Assembly: GCA_021790675.1 (NCBI GenBank)
Contig: JAJYGN010000088.1
Span: 1-36,146, forward strand
Reading direction: 5' to 3'
Origin: Actinomycetes bacterium
Lineage (GTDB): Bacteria; Actinomycetota; Acidimicrobiia; Acidimicrobiales; RAAP-2
Length of the DNA stretch: 36,146 bases
Positions 1-9,271 of the stretch are shown piece by piece. Position 1 is the first letter of the stretch, and the number at the start of each line of letters is the position of its first letter. Below the pieces are notes generated by a model. The model had not been told where the DNA came from and did no database searches. It saw only the letters and a program-made list of their open reading frames with translations. Both the position numbers and the translations under genes were made by a program.

Positions 1-23
1 TCTCTCGATTGGGACGATCGTGA
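1..23 (+). CDS. 3' end of an upstream gene, possibly ruvA (partial)
   Basis: The third reading frame stays open from the window edge to a TGA at 21-23, ending -SRLGRS. This TGA overlaps the GTG of ruvB by 4 nt (GTGA), the same coupling seen at several other junctions in the window. ruvA precedes ruvB in most actinobacteria, so ruvA is the natural guess. Only six residues are visible and they carry no diagnostic motif, so identity is inferred from position alone. Confidence 0.3.
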
Positions 24-1042
24 GGCGCGACACTGAACTGGAGTCCTCACTGGTGGCCGCCAGCGAGCGCGAAGTCGTCATGGACGCGACGTTACGCCCG
101 GCGCGTCTGGCCGACTTCGTCGGCCAGCGCGAACTCGTCGGACACCTCGAGATCGTGCTCGGCTCGGCGCGTTCACGCGGCCAGGTCGCCGACCACCTGC
201 TCTTCGCCGGCCCTCCGGGGCTCGGCAAGACGTCCCTCGCCGCCATCGTGGCGGCCGAGATGGGCGCCACGCTGCGCACGACTGCCGGGCCGGTACTCTC
301 GCGCCCCGGCGATGTGGCGGCGCTGCTCACGGACCTTGCGGAGGGCGACGTGCTCTTCATTGACGAGATTCACCGCCTGACCCGGGCGGTCGAAGAGGTG
401 CTTTATTCGGCCATGGAGGACCGCCGCCTTGACGTGATGGTCGGTCGTGGGCCCTCGGCGCGCTCGATTCGACTCGAGCTCGCACCATTCACTCTCGTGG
501 GTGCGACCACGCGCACCGGCCTGGTGGCCGCACCGCTGCGCGACCGCTTCGGCTTTGTGGGCCAGCTCGATCTCTACGACGTCGATGAGTTGGCTTCGAT
601 CGTGGATCGCTCCTCGCGCCTGCTCGGGATCGACGTGACCGGCGAGGCGGCCCGCGTCATCGCCTCGCGTTCGCGCGGCACCCCGCGCATCGCGAATCGC
701 CTCTTGCGCCGGGTGCGCGACTACGCCGCGGTTGAGGGGGTGGCCACGGTCGACGCCGGCTTCGCCGCGAGGGCCCTCGACGTCTTCGGGGTCGACGTCG
801 AGGGCCTCGACAAGCTCGACCGACGAATCCTGGGCCTGCTCTGTGAGCAGTTCGCGGGCCAGGCGGTCGGGCTGACCACGCTCGCGCACGCGCTGGGCGA
901 GGAGACCGCGACCATTGAGGACGCCTACGAGCCCTACCTGCTGCGCGCCGGGCTGCTCATTCGCACGCCCCGCGGACGTCTCGCGACAGAGCGCGCCTAT
1001 CGTCATCTGGCCCTGCAGCCCCCCGGCGGGGGATTGGTCTAA
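20..1042 (+). CDS. ruvB: Holliday junction branch migration DNA helicase RuvB
   Basis: This is the AAA+ motor that drives branch migration of Holliday junctions with RuvA, in homologous recombination and fork repair in the cytoplasm. The 340-residue length is normal for the family. Visible motifs are Walker A GPPGLGKT (64-71), Walker B with DEIH (115-118), sensor 1 GATTRTG (161-167), the LRDRFG arginine-finger region (173-178) and sensor 2 RGTPRIANRLLRR (219-231). A C-terminal winged-helix domain follows, with a LDRRILG-like segment. The GTG start at 20 overlaps the TGA of the upstream gene by 4 nt. The next gene, yajC, begins after a 57-nt gap with its own promoter. Confidence 0.97.
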   Translation: MRRDTELESSLVAASEREVVMDATLRPARLADFVGQRELVGHLEIVLGSARSRGQVADHLLFAGPPGLGKTSLAAIVAAEMGATLRTTAGPVLSRPGDVAALLTDLAEGDVLFIDEIHRLTRAVEEVLYSAMEDRRLDVMVGRGPSARSIRLELAPFTLVGATTRTGLVAAPLRDRFGFVGQLDLYDVDELASIVDRSSRLLGIDVTGEAARVIASRSRGTPRIANRLLRRVRDYAAVEGVATVDAGFAARALDVFGVDVEGLDKLDRRILGLLCEQFAGQAVGLTTLAHALGEETATIEDAYEPYLLRAGLLIRTPRGRLATERAYRHLALQPPGGGLV

Positions 1043-1061
1043 GAAGCCTCGCGCCAGCGAG

Positions 1062-1067
1062 TAGGGT
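1062..1067 (+). promoter_or_regulatory. Putative -10 element of yajC
   Basis: TAGGGT lies in the 57-nt ruvB-yajC gap and would start RNA near 1074. That leaves a leader of about 26 nt with GGAGG at 1085-1089 before the ATG at 1100. The hexamer fits the TA(G/C)NNT pattern seen throughout the window. I see no clear -35. Confidence 0.5.
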
Positions 1068-1099
1068 TTCTGGGGTCTATTGACGGAGGAAAAGTATTT

Positions 1100-1435
1100 A
1101 TGTTGGCAGCCTCGAGCGGTGGCTCGTCGTCGATTTTGTTGATCTACGTCGTAGTCTTCGGCGCTCTCTATTTTTTCTACCTTCGTCCGCGAAATCGCAA
1201 GCAGAAGGCGCAGCGTCTTCAGGCCCGCCAGGTCGAGGTCGGCCAGCGCGCCCAGACCATCGGCGGCATCCTGGGCACGGTTGTCAAGGTGACCGACGAG
1301 GCCGTGACCCTGCGCAGTGATTCGGGCGTGGAGCTGGACTTCGTGCCCTCGGCGATCGCCCGGCGCATCGACCCCGTCGTGCCCGAGTCGACCGACGACG
1401 AGCCCAAGAACGAGACGCCCGAAAGCGATCAGTAG
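1100..1435 (+). CDS. yajC: Preprotein translocase accessory subunit YajC
   Basis: YajC is a small single-pass membrane protein that associates with SecD-SecF and the SecYEG channel. The 111 residues have the usual plan: a short outer N-terminus, one transmembrane helix (about 12-27, ending FFYLRPRNRKQK, the typical YajC post-membrane basic motif), then a soluble domain with GGILGTVVKV and an acidic tail. The ATG is preceded by a good GGAGG at 1085-1089. Its TAG shares one base with the GTG of secD (TAGTG), so the two are probably translationally coupled. Position just before secD-secF supports the call. Confidence 0.95.
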   Translation: MLAASSGGSSSILLIYVVVFGALYFFYLRPRNRKQKAQRLQARQVEVGQRAQTIGGILGTVVKVTDEAVTLRSDSGVELDFVPSAIARRIDPVVPESTDDEPKNETPESDQ

Positions 1436-2940
1436 TGGCGTCGCCGGCGGCTTCAAAGCGCTCACTACTCGTCAGCCTGATGCTGACGATCGTCGTGTCC
1501 TTCGGCGCCCTGATCACGACGCTGTCCTTCGGCTGGGGGCCCAAGTTGGGCCTCGATCTCGCCGGGGGCCTGTCGGTGGTCTACAAGCCGGTGACCAACA
1601 CGACGACGGCGAAGCTCCAAGAGGCCGTCACGATCCTCAATAACCGCGTGAACGGCCTGGGCGTCTCTGGCGCCACGGTCAACCTCCAGGGGAAGAACAT
1701 TGTGGTGAGCGTGCCGGGGGTATCTGACGCGCGCAACGTGCTGGCCATCGTGGGTCAGACCGCCCAGCTGCTCTTTCGCCCGGTCCTCTGTGAGGCCCCG
1801 CCGGCGACCAAGACCGCCAAGACCGTCGCCACGCTGCCGCCCTGTGGGGCGTCGTATCTGATGTCGCCGCAGAATCTGGCGGTCAACACCAACACGGGCA
1901 ATCCGACGAACAACATCCCGCCGGACCCGGCCTACGCCGACATCGCCTCGACCACTTCGGCCAAGGACAATCCGAAGAAGGTCGTCATCTTGCCGGGACT
2001 GGGCACGTCGTCGATTCGCTACGTGCTGGGGCCCTCGGAGCTCAACGGCACCGCGGTCAAGTCGGCCATCGCCCAGCAGAACACCATCGGCGCCTGGGTC
2101 GTCAACTACACCCTCACCTCCGCGGGTAGCCCCGCGTGGGACCGGGTGGCCCAGGCCAACTTCCACGGCCTGCTCGCGATCGAGCTCGACGGCGTGGTGC
2201 AGTCCGCGCCGCTGATTCAGCCCAATCAGACCAGCTTCACCTCCTTCGGCGGCCAGGGTGAGATCTCGGGCTCCTTTACCGAGACGTCGGCAAAGGAGCT
2301 GGCCCTGGCCATGCAGTTCGGCGCCTTGCCGGTACGCCTCCAGGCTCTCAACACGGTGACGGTTTCGCCAACCCTGGGTCACAGCGCCCTCGTCGCCGGC
2401 CTCGGTGCCGGACTCGTGGGCCTCGCGCTGGTGCTGCTCTACACGATCGCCTACTACCGACTGCTCGGACTGGTGATCGTGCTCGGGCTCGCGGTGACCG
2501 CGGCGTTACTGTGGGCGATCATCTCGGCCCTCGGCCATACCGCTTTGGCGCCGAGTTTCAGTCTGTCAGGCGTGACGGGGCTGATCGTCTCGATCGGTAT
2601 CACGGTGGACAGTTACATCGTGTACTTCGAGCGATTAAAGGACGAGGCCCGCTCGGGCCGCTCGATTCGCACGTCGGTCGACCGGGGGTTTCGCTCGGCC
2701 TGGCGCACGGTGCTCGCCGCCGACACGGTCAGCCTGCTCGCCGCCGTGCTGCTCTACGTGATCGCCGTGGGTGAGGTGCGCGGTTTCGCGTTCTTCCTCG
2801 GTCTCTCGACGCTGATGGACGTGGCCATCACGTGGTACTTCACGCGACCACTGGTGATCCTGCTCGGTCGTCGTAATTCCGATTCCCACTCGGCGCTCTC
2901 CATGGCCGCCGGTCTCGCCCAGGGAGGCGCCCATGAGTGA
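1435..2940 (+). CDS. secD: Protein translocase subunit SecD
   Basis: SecD is an RND-like membrane protein that uses the proton-motive force to pull exported proteins through the Sec channel from the outer face. The 501 residues show TM1 (about 9-30), the conserved GLDLAGGLSV just after it, a large extracytoplasmic P1 region (about 40-305), and five further transmembrane helices containing SIGITVDSYIVYFERLKDE. The GTG start overlaps the yajC stop by one nucleotide, and the gene end overlaps secF by 8 nt (ATGAGTGA). A P1 stretch rich in Asn, Thr and Pro (about residues 140-170) looks like a lineage-specific insertion. Confidence 0.96.
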   Translation: MASPAASKRSLLVSLMLTIVVSFGALITTLSFGWGPKLGLDLAGGLSVVYKPVTNTTTAKLQEAVTILNNRVNGLGVSGATVNLQGKNIVVSVPGVSDARNVLAIVGQTAQLLFRPVLCEAPPATKTAKTVATLPPCGASYLMSPQNLAVNTNTGNPTNNIPPDPAYADIASTTSAKDNPKKVVILPGLGTSSIRYVLGPSELNGTAVKSAIAQQNTIGAWVVNYTLTSAGSPAWDRVAQANFHGLLAIELDGVVQSAPLIQPNQTSFTSFGGQGEISGSFTETSAKELALAMQFGALPVRLQALNTVTVSPTLGHSALVAGLGAGLVGLALVLLYTIAYYRLLGLVIVLGLAVTAALLWAIISALGHTALAPSFSLSGVTGLIVSIGITVDSYIVYFERLKDEARSGRSIRTSVDRGFRSAWRTVLAADTVSLLAAVLLYVIAVGEVRGFAFFLGLSTLMDVAITWYFTRPLVILLGRRNSDSHSALSMAAGLAQGGAHE

Positions 2941-4042
2941 CCTCGAGAAGACCCCGGGGCGCTTCGGGCGCATCTACCGCGGACTGACCACGATTGACTT
3001 CGTCGGGCGGCGCAAGATTTGGTTTTCGATCTCGGCGGTCATCATCGTGTTGGGACTGGGCTCGCTGGCCGTGCGCGGCTTCAACCTCGGCATCGACTTC
3101 AAGGGCGGCAGCTCCTGGGAGGTGCTCGCTCCCAAGTCGTCGATCACGTCCATGACGAGTGCGGTGGAGAACGCGGGCCTGTCGATGCCCACGGTCCAAA
3201 AGCTTGGCAGCGACACCTACGAGGTGACCGCGGACCTTAACAACCTCTCGGCGGCGAATCAGCTGGCGATCACCAACAAAGTGGTCAATGCGATGGCCAA
3301 GGAGGCGGGCAAGACGCCCAACCAGGTGTCGACCTCGAGCGTCGGGCCCACGTGGGGCAGCCAGATCTCCCAGCGCGCCCTCGAGGCCCTGATCGTCTTC
3401 TTCATCGCAGTCGTTGCCTACATCTCGATGCGCTTTGAGCCCAAGATGGCCCTGGCGGCGTTTTTGGCGATGATCCACGACCTGCTGGTGACCGTGGGGG
3501 TGTACTCGCTGTTCGGTTTCCAGATCACGCCGGACACGGTGATCGCGATCCTCACCATCCTCGGTTACTCGCTCTACGACACGGTCGTGGTCTTTGACCG
3601 CGTGCGCGACAACACGGGCTCGGTCCTCAAGTCGGGCGACCTGAGCTACTCGGACATGGTGAACCTCTCGATGAATCAGACCCTGGCGCGATCGATCAAC
3701 ACCTCGCTGGTGGCGATCCTGCCCGTCTTCTCGGTGCTGGCGGTCGGCGCGTACATCCTGGGCGCGACCAGCCTGCAGAACTACGGTCTGGCCCTGGTGG
3801 TCGGACTGCTCTCGGGGGCGTACTCGTCGATCTTCATCGCGAGTCCGCTGCTGTCGATGTTCAAGGAGCGTGAGTCGCGATTCCGCGAGTTGGCTGAGCG
3901 CGTGGCCTCGCGCACCGAGCGCGCGACCCTGACCCCGGCGGCCGCGGCCGTCTTGTCCGCGGAGGGCACCGTGCGCAACCGGCCGGCCGGCTCGTCGGGC
4001 TCGCCGGTGCAGGCGCGCGCGCGCAAACAAAAGCGGCGGTAG
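2933..4042 (+). CDS. secF: Protein translocase subunit SecF
   Basis: SecF partners with SecD to form the proton-driven late-export complex. The 369 residues show TM1 (about 29-47), then GIDFKGGSSWEV, the SecF counterpart of the SecD motif, a short extracytoplasmic domain, and five C-terminal helices with the diagnostic YDTVVVFDRVRDN. The C-terminal tail is basic and cytoplasmic (ends ARARKQKRR). The ATG lies inside the end of secD (8-nt overlap), so translation is coupled. The next gene, rel, follows after 15 nt but seems to have its own promoter. Confidence 0.96.
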   Translation: MSDLEKTPGRFGRIYRGLTTIDFVGRRKIWFSISAVIIVLGLGSLAVRGFNLGIDFKGGSSWEVLAPKSSITSMTSAVENAGLSMPTVQKLGSDTYEVTADLNNLSAANQLAITNKVVNAMAKEAGKTPNQVSTSSVGPTWGSQISQRALEALIVFFIAVVAYISMRFEPKMALAAFLAMIHDLLVTVGVYSLFGFQITPDTVIAILTILGYSLYDTVVVFDRVRDNTGSVLKSGDLSYSDMVNLSMNQTLARSINTSLVAILPVFSVLAVGAYILGATSLQNYGLALVVGLLSGAYSSIFIASPLLSMFKERESRFRELAERVASRTERATLTPAAAAVLSAEGTVRNRPAGSSGSPVQARARKQKRR

Positions 4043-4045
4043 CCG

Positions 4046-4051
4046 TAGGCT
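4046..4051 (+). promoter_or_regulatory. Putative -10 element giving a leaderless rel mRNA
   Basis: TAGGCT is followed by exactly six bases (GACACC) and then the ATG at 4058. RNA starting 6-7 nt after the hexamer would begin at the start codon itself. No Shine-Dalgarno fits in the 15-nt gap after secF. Confidence 0.6.
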
Positions 4052-4057
4052 GACACC

Positions 4058-6262
4058 ATGGTTCTCACGCGATCGTCGGACGCGGCGTTGGCAAGTTCGC
4101 TCGAGCGCGTCATCGCGCGCTTTCGCGAGCACCACCCCGACTCCTCCGGCGACGTCGAGATCATCCGTCGCGCCGGCCTGGCCGCGATCAGCGCTCACGA
4201 GGGCCAGCTGCGCCGCACCGGCGAGCCCTACGTCACGCACCCCATCGCGGTCGCCGGCATCGTCGCCGACCTGGGACTGGACGCCCTGACGATCGCCGCG
4301 GCCCTGCTGCACGACGCGGTCGAGGACACCGGGATGACCACCCAGTGGCTAGAAAGCGAGTTCGGCGAGCAGGTCGCGGCCGTCGTGGACGGCGTCACCA
4401 AGCTCGATCGCCTCGAGTTCGACTCCAAGGAGGCCCAGCAGGCCGCGACGATCCGCAAGATGTTCATCGCCATGGCCCGCGACTGGCGGGTGCTCTTGAT
4501 CAAGCTGGCCGACCGGCTGCACAACATGCGCACGATCTCGGTCATGCCCATGCACCGCCAGCGCGCGATCGCCCAGGAGACCCTGGACGTCTATGCGCCC
4601 CTTGCGCACCGTCTCGGTGTCCAACAGGTCAAGTGGCAGCTCGAGGACCTCAGCTTCGCCACGTTGCACCCCAAGCGCTACGCCGAGATCGAGCAGATGG
4701 TCGCCGTGCGCCAGCCCGAGCGCGAGGCCTATCTCGTCGAGGTGATGGAGTCTCTTTCGGCCAAGCTCGCGAGCTTTGGCATCACCGCCGAAGTGCGGGG
4801 GCGACCGAAACATCTCTGGAGCATCTACGAGAAGATGGTCATCGGCGGAAAGGAGTTCGACGAGATCTTCGACCTGGTCGGCCTGCGCGTGATCGTTGAG
4901 GAGGACCGCGACTGCTGGGCCGTGCTGGGCGCGATCCACGCGCTCTGGTCGCCGGTGCACGGTCGCTTCAAGGACTACATCAACTCGCCCAAGTTCAACC
5001 TTTACCAATCACTGCACACCACGGTGATCGGACCGCGCGGCAAGTCTGTCGAGGTTCAGGTGCGCACTTGGGAGATGCACCGGCGCGCCGAGTTTGGCAT
5101 CGCCGCCCACTGGGGCTACAAGGAGGGCGCCTCGACCAAGGAGATTGCGTGGATGCAGCGCCTGGCCGACGTCGAGGAGGAGGAGAACGACCCGATCGCC
5201 TTCTTGGAGGCGTTAAAGCTCGACCTGGGCCAGGACGAGGTTTACGTCTTCACCCCTAAGGGGCGCGTCATCGCCCTGGTCGAGGGGGCGACTCCCATCG
5301 ACTTCGCTTACGCGGTGCACACCGAGGTGGGACACCACTGCGTGGGCGCCAAGGTGAACGGACGGCTCGTCTCGCTCGATACCGTGCTGCACTCGGCCGA
5401 TGTGGTCGAGATCGTCACTAACAAGAACAACGCGGCCGGGCCGTCGCGCGACTGGCTCAACATCGCCAAGTCCTCGCGGGCGCGCTCCAAGATCCGCCAG
5501 TGGTTCCAGCGAGAGCGACGCGAGGACGCCATCGAGGGCGGGCGCGAGGAGTTGATCAAGGCCCTGCGCCGCGAGGGGCTGCCGATCGCGACCTCGCTGT
5601 CCTCGAGCGCGCTCGACGCCGTGATCAAGTCTTTTAACTTAGAGGACCTCGACGCGCTCTTCATGGCGATCGATTCGAACCAGATCTCCGCCCTCGCCGT
5701 TGTCCAGCGCCTGGACCGCGAACTGCGCGGGGGAGAGGCTGAGCAGCTGCCCAGCACGGTGACCAAGATGCCGCGCGGGCGCACCACCCGTCGATCGGCC
5801 GGGGTCTACGTCGAGGGCCTCGACGACGTCATGGTTCACCTGGCGCGCTGCTGCTCGCCGGTGCCGGGCGATCCCATCACGGGCTTCATCACCCAGGGCA
5901 GGGGTGTCTCGGTGCACCGCGACGACTGCTCCAACGCGGTTGCCCTGGCCCAGCGCCTGGGCGAGCGCATCATCGACGTCGAGTGGGACGCCTCGGCCGT
6001 TGGCCAGTACCGCGCGGTACTCGAAGTACTGGCCTTTGACCGCTCGCGCCTGCTGCTCGACGTCTCCAAGGTGGTCGCCGAGTACCACCTCAACATCATC
6101 TCGAGTAGTTCAACGACGTCGGGCTCGCGCATCGTGCGTATGGTGTTCGACGTGGAACTGGTCGATCCGACGCACCTCGGCAGCCTGATCGCCGCCCTGA
6201 AGGCGGTCGACGGCGTCTTCGACGCGTTCCGCCAGCTGCCCGGTCAGAACAAGTCCTCATGA
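4058..6262 (+). CDS. rel: Bifunctional (p)ppGpp synthetase/hydrolase Rel
   Basis: Rel makes and degrades the alarmone (p)ppGpp during the stringent response, with its synthetase triggered by stalled ribosomes. The 734 residues give the full long-RSH layout: HD hydrolase domain (His61; HD at 85-86 in ALLHDAVEDT), synthetase domain with GRPKHLWSIYEKM and KFNLYQSLHT, TGS domain (VYVFTPKGRVIALVEGATP), the zinc-finger-like domain with Cys598-Cys599 (RCCSPVPGDPI), and a C-terminal ACT domain. RFKD at 303-306 is the RXKD form found in bifunctional enzymes, not the EXDD form of synthetase-only RelA. With the intact HD motif this predicts both activities. The ATG is likely leaderless; the end overlaps hisS by 4 nt (ATGA). 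Confidence 0.96.
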   Translation: MVLTRSSDAALASSLERVIARFREHHPDSSGDVEIIRRAGLAAISAHEGQLRRTGEPYVTHPIAVAGIVADLGLDALTIAAALLHDAVEDTGMTTQWLESEFGEQVAAVVDGVTKLDRLEFDSKEAQQAATIRKMFIAMARDWRVLLIKLADRLHNMRTISVMPMHRQRAIAQETLDVYAPLAHRLGVQQVKWQLEDLSFATLHPKRYAEIEQMVAVRQPEREAYLVEVMESLSAKLASFGITAEVRGRPKHLWSIYEKMVIGGKEFDEIFDLVGLRVIVEEDRDCWAVLGAIHALWSPVHGRFKDYINSPKFNLYQSLHTTVIGPRGKSVEVQVRTWEMHRRAEFGIAAHWGYKEGASTKEIAWMQRLADVEEEENDPIAFLEALKLDLGQDEVYVFTPKGRVIALVEGATPIDFAYAVHTEVGHHCVGAKVNGRLVSLDTVLHSADVVEIVTNKNNAAGPSRDWLNIAKSSRARSKIRQWFQRERREDAIEGGREELIKALRREGLPIATSLSSSALDAVIKSFNLEDLDALFMAIDSNQISALAVVQRLDRELRGGEAEQLPSTVTKMPRGRTTRRSAGVYVEGLDDVMVHLARCCSPVPGDPITGFITQGRGVSVHRDDCSNAVALAQRLGERIIDVEWDASAVGQYRAVLEVLAFDRSRLLLDVSKVVAEYHLNIISSSSTTSGSRIVRMVFDVELVDPTHLGSLIAALKAVDGVFDAFRQLPGQNKSS

Positions 6263-7536
6263 GCGGCCCCTCGGCCGTGCAGGCCCCCGTCGGTACGCAC
6301 GACGTGCTGGCGCCGGACTCGGCGCGCTGGCAGTACCTGATCGCGACCTTCGCCGACTGGGCGAGGCGCTACGACTTCTCACTCATCATCAATCCACTCT
6401 TCGAGGACGTCGCGGTCTTCAATCGCGGTATCGGAGAGGCCAGCGAGATGGCGACCAAGGAGATGTACGTCTTCGCCGACCGCGGCGGGCGTACCCTCGC
6501 GCTGCGCCCCGAGGGCACCGCATCGGTCGTGCGCGCATTCGTTCAGCACCGCCCCGCGACGCCCTACAAGGCGTGGTACGTCACGCCCGCCTTTCGCTAC
6601 GAGCGCCCCCAGAAGGGTCGCTACCGCCAGCACCACCAGTTGGGCGTCGAGGCGCTCGGCACCGACGATCCCTCCCTCGACGTCGAAGTGGTCTCGCTCG
6701 CCTGGCGTTTCTACGCGGCCCTCGGGCTCACTCGGGTGCGCTTGCTGATCAACTCGATGGGTCATCTCGAATGCCGCGGCGCCTACGTGGCGGTCCTCAC
6801 CGACTACCTCGCCGCCCACGAGGCCGAGATCTGCGACGAGCACCGACCGACCTGGCGCGCCAACCCCTTGCGCGTGCTCGACTGCAAGAAGGACGCCTGC
6901 GTGGCCCTGACCACGGTGGGCCCGATGCTAATCGATCACCTCTGTCACGAGTGCGCGACGCACTTTTCCCAGGTGCGTAGTGGCCTCGAGGCGATCGGCA
7001 TCGCTAGCGAGCTCAACCCGCGCCTGGTGCGGGGTTTCGACTACTACACGCGCACGACCTTCGAGTTCGTCTCCGACGCCCTCGAGAGCGCCCAGAACGC
7101 GGTGGGCGGGGGTGGGCGCTACGACACCTTGGTCGAGCAGCTCGGCGGACCGCCCACGAGCGGCATCGGATTCGGCAGCGGTATCGAGCGTCTGTTGCTC
7201 GTCCTCGAGGCTGAGGGCGTGACGGTGCCCGTTGCGGCCCTCGACGTGTTCGTCGTCGACACCTGCGAAGAGGACGCCACCAGTTCGCTCGTCGATGAGC
7301 TGCGCCGGGTCGGGCTGTCGGTCGGGCGCGCCTACGACGCGCGCTCGATGAAGGCCCAGATGAAGGCGGCCGACCGCTCGGGAGCGCGCTACGCCCTCCT
7401 GGTCGGCCCGCGAGAGCAGACCGCCGGCGAGGTTACGATGCGGGACCTGCGCGGTGAACAGTCGGCGGGCCAGGTGACGCTCTCGCGCGAAAGAGTCGTC
7501 GCCCACGTCACCGATCTAGTGAAGAAGAGGCTATGA
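6259..7536 (+). CDS. hisS: Histidine-tRNA ligase
   Basis: This class II synthetase charges tRNA-His. The 425 residues show motif 2 (LRPEGTASVVRAF), the histidine-specific loop RGFDYYTRTTFEF (about 258-270), a glycine-rich GGGGRYDTLVEQ, motif 3 GIGFGSGIERLLL, and a C-terminal anticodon-binding domain. The ATG overlaps the TGA of rel by 4 nt, and the stop overlaps the aspS start by 4 nt, so rel-hisS-aspS look translationally coupled. Length and motifs match true HisRS better than the shorter HisZ paralog, which lacks the anticodon domain. Confidence 0.96.
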   Translation: MSGPSAVQAPVGTHDVLAPDSARWQYLIATFADWARRYDFSLIINPLFEDVAVFNRGIGEASEMATKEMYVFADRGGRTLALRPEGTASVVRAFVQHRPATPYKAWYVTPAFRYERPQKGRYRQHHQLGVEALGTDDPSLDVEVVSLAWRFYAALGLTRVRLLINSMGHLECRGAYVAVLTDYLAAHEAEICDEHRPTWRANPLRVLDCKKDACVALTTVGPMLIDHLCHECATHFSQVRSGLEAIGIASELNPRLVRGFDYYTRTTFEFVSDALESAQNAVGGGGRYDTLVEQLGGPPTSGIGFGSGIERLLLVLEAEGVTVPVAALDVFVVDTCEEDATSSLVDELRRVGLSVGRAYDARSMKAQMKAADRSGARYALLVGPREQTAGEVTMRDLRGEQSAGQVTLSRERVVAHVTDLVKKRL

Positions 7537-9269
7537 ACGACGTCGACTCCACCTCCCTGCGCGACCTACTGGTCGCGCGCGTCGCCGAGCGCGAACTCGG
7601 CAGCCGGGTGAGCGTCTGCGGCTGGGTGGCCAAGCGCCGCGAGCACGGTGAGCACCTGGCCTTCCTCGACCTGCGCGACCGTTCGGGCATCGTCCAGGCG
7701 GTGGTGCCGGGATCTCTCGACGTGCGCAGCGAGTACGTGGTGCGCGTCACCGGCACCGTCTCGGCCCGCCCCGAGGGCACGGTGAACGAGCGACTGGTAA
7801 CCGGCCGTGTGGAACTGACCGACTGCGAGGTCGAGGTGCTGTCGGTCGCCGAGGCGCCGCCCTTCCAGCTCGACGAGCGCGTCGAGGTGGACGAAGCCGT
7901 GCGCCTGAAGTATCGCTACCTCGACCTGCGTCGCGACTCGATGCAGCAGAACCTTCGCCTGCGCGCGCGGGTGAACGCGGCGTTGCGCGCCGCCATGGAC
8001 GCCCAGGACTTCTGCGAGGTGGAGACTCCGCTGCTGTGGGCGCCCACCCCCGAGGGCGCGCGCGAGTTCGTGGTGCCTTCGCGGCTGCACGCCGGCGAGT
8101 TCTACGTGCTGCCCCAGAGCCCCCAGATCGCCAAGCAGCTTCTCATGGTGGGCGGTTTTGACCGCTACTACCAGATCGCGCGCTGCCTGCGCGACGAGGA
8201 CCTGCGCGCCGATCGACAGTTCGAGTTCACCCAGCTCGACCTCGAGGCGAGCTTCGTCTCTCAGGACGACATCATGGGCTTCGTCTCGCGCGCGGTGCTT
8301 GACGCCGCCGAGGTGGCCACCGGCGTGCGACCCGAGCGCATCGACACCATGACCTGGGCCGAGGCGCTGGACCTCTACGGCACCGATAAGCCCGATCTGC
8401 GCTTTGGCATGGTCCTCCAGGACCTCTCGGCGGCCTTCGCCGCGACCGAAGTGAAGGCCTTCGCCGCCCCCGTCGTCAAAGCCATCCGCGTGCCCGAGGG
8501 CGCCTCGTTCACCCGCAGCCGCCTCGACGCGTTGACCGACCAGGCGAAGGCCCTCGGCGCGAAGGGCCTCGCGTGGTTCCGCGTGGGTGAGGACGGCCTG
8601 GACTCGCCGCTCGCGCGATTCCTCTCTGAGACAGAGGCCGCGGCGATTTCCGGCGTCGACGGCGCGTGCGCGGGCGACCTAGTTCTGGTCGTCGCCGACG
8701 AGCACGCCCTGGCCTGCCGGGTGCTCGGCGCGCTGCGCCTCGCCCTCGGCGCGCCGCCGGTCTCCGAACCTCCGTATCGCTACCTGTGGGTCACCGAGTT
8801 CCCGATGTTCGAGGGCCTCGACGACGACGGCAACCCGATCGCCGCGCACCACCCCTTCACGATGCCCCACCCGGACGACCTCGAGCTGATGGGGAGTGAC
8901 CCGCTGCGCGTGCGCTCCCAGGCCTACGACCTGGTCCTCAACGGCTGGGAGTTGGGCAGCGGGTCGGTGCGCATTCACCGCGCCGACATCCAGGCAACGG
9001 TGTTCCGCTCGCTCGGTATCTCCGACGAGGAGGCCGAAAGCCGCTTCGGCTTCCTGATGGGGGCCTTTAAGTACGGGGCGCCGCCACACGCCGGCTTCGC
9101 GTTCGGCGTCGACCGGCTGGTCGCGATCTTCGCCGGCGCCGAGACCATTCGCGAGGTGATCGCCTTTCCCAAGACCCAGTCCGGCGCGGATCCCATGACC
9201 GGGGCGCCCAAGGAGGTCGGCGCGCGACAGCTTCGCGACCTGCACCTGCGTCCCGCGGTGAAGGGTTAG
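7533..9269 (+). CDS. aspS: Aspartate-tRNA ligase, bacterial type
   Basis: This class II synthetase charges tRNA-Asp. The 578 residues have an N-terminal OB-fold anticodon domain (VCGWVAKRREHGEHLAFLDL), motif 1 and 2 regions (QSPQIAKQLLMVGGFDRYYQ, then RCLRDEDLRADRQFEFTQLD), the GAD insertion domain typical of bacterial AspRS (about residues 290-400), and motif 3 (GFAFGVDRLVAIF). The ATG overlaps hisS by 4 nt. rarA follows immediately. Whether the enzyme also charges tRNA-Asn cannot be told here, since that depends on GatCAB and AsnRS genes outside the window. Confidence 0.96.
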   Translation: MNDVDSTSLRDLLVARVAERELGSRVSVCGWVAKRREHGEHLAFLDLRDRSGIVQAVVPGSLDVRSEYVVRVTGTVSARPEGTVNERLVTGRVELTDCEVEVLSVAEAPPFQLDERVEVDEAVRLKYRYLDLRRDSMQQNLRLRARVNAALRAAMDAQDFCEVETPLLWAPTPEGAREFVVPSRLHAGEFYVLPQSPQIAKQLLMVGGFDRYYQIARCLRDEDLRADRQFEFTQLDLEASFVSQDDIMGFVSRAVLDAAEVATGVRPERIDTMTWAEALDLYGTDKPDLRFGMVLQDLSAAFAATEVKAFAAPVVKAIRVPEGASFTRSRLDALTDQAKALGAKGLAWFRVGEDGLDSPLARFLSETEAAAISGVDGACAGDLVLVVADEHALACRVLGALRLALGAPPVSEPPYRYLWVTEFPMFEGLDDDGNPIAAHHPFTMPHPDDLELMGSDPLRVRSQAYDLVLNGWELGSGSVRIHRADIQATVFRSLGISDEEAESRFGFLMGAFKYGAPPHAGFAFGVDRLVAIFAGAETIREVIAFPKTQSGADPMTGAPKEVGARQLRDLHLRPAVKG

Positions 9270-9271
9270 CC

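Noticed and set aside
2840..4312. A 490-codon open frame on the - strand opposite secF and the start of rel
   Set aside because: It is antisense to well-supported genes, its product is mostly Arg/His/Asp/Gly with no fold-like pattern, and such long shadows are expected opposite GC-rich genes. The same applies to 173-1465, 10029-11522, 11709-13115 and 23996-25396 on the - strand.
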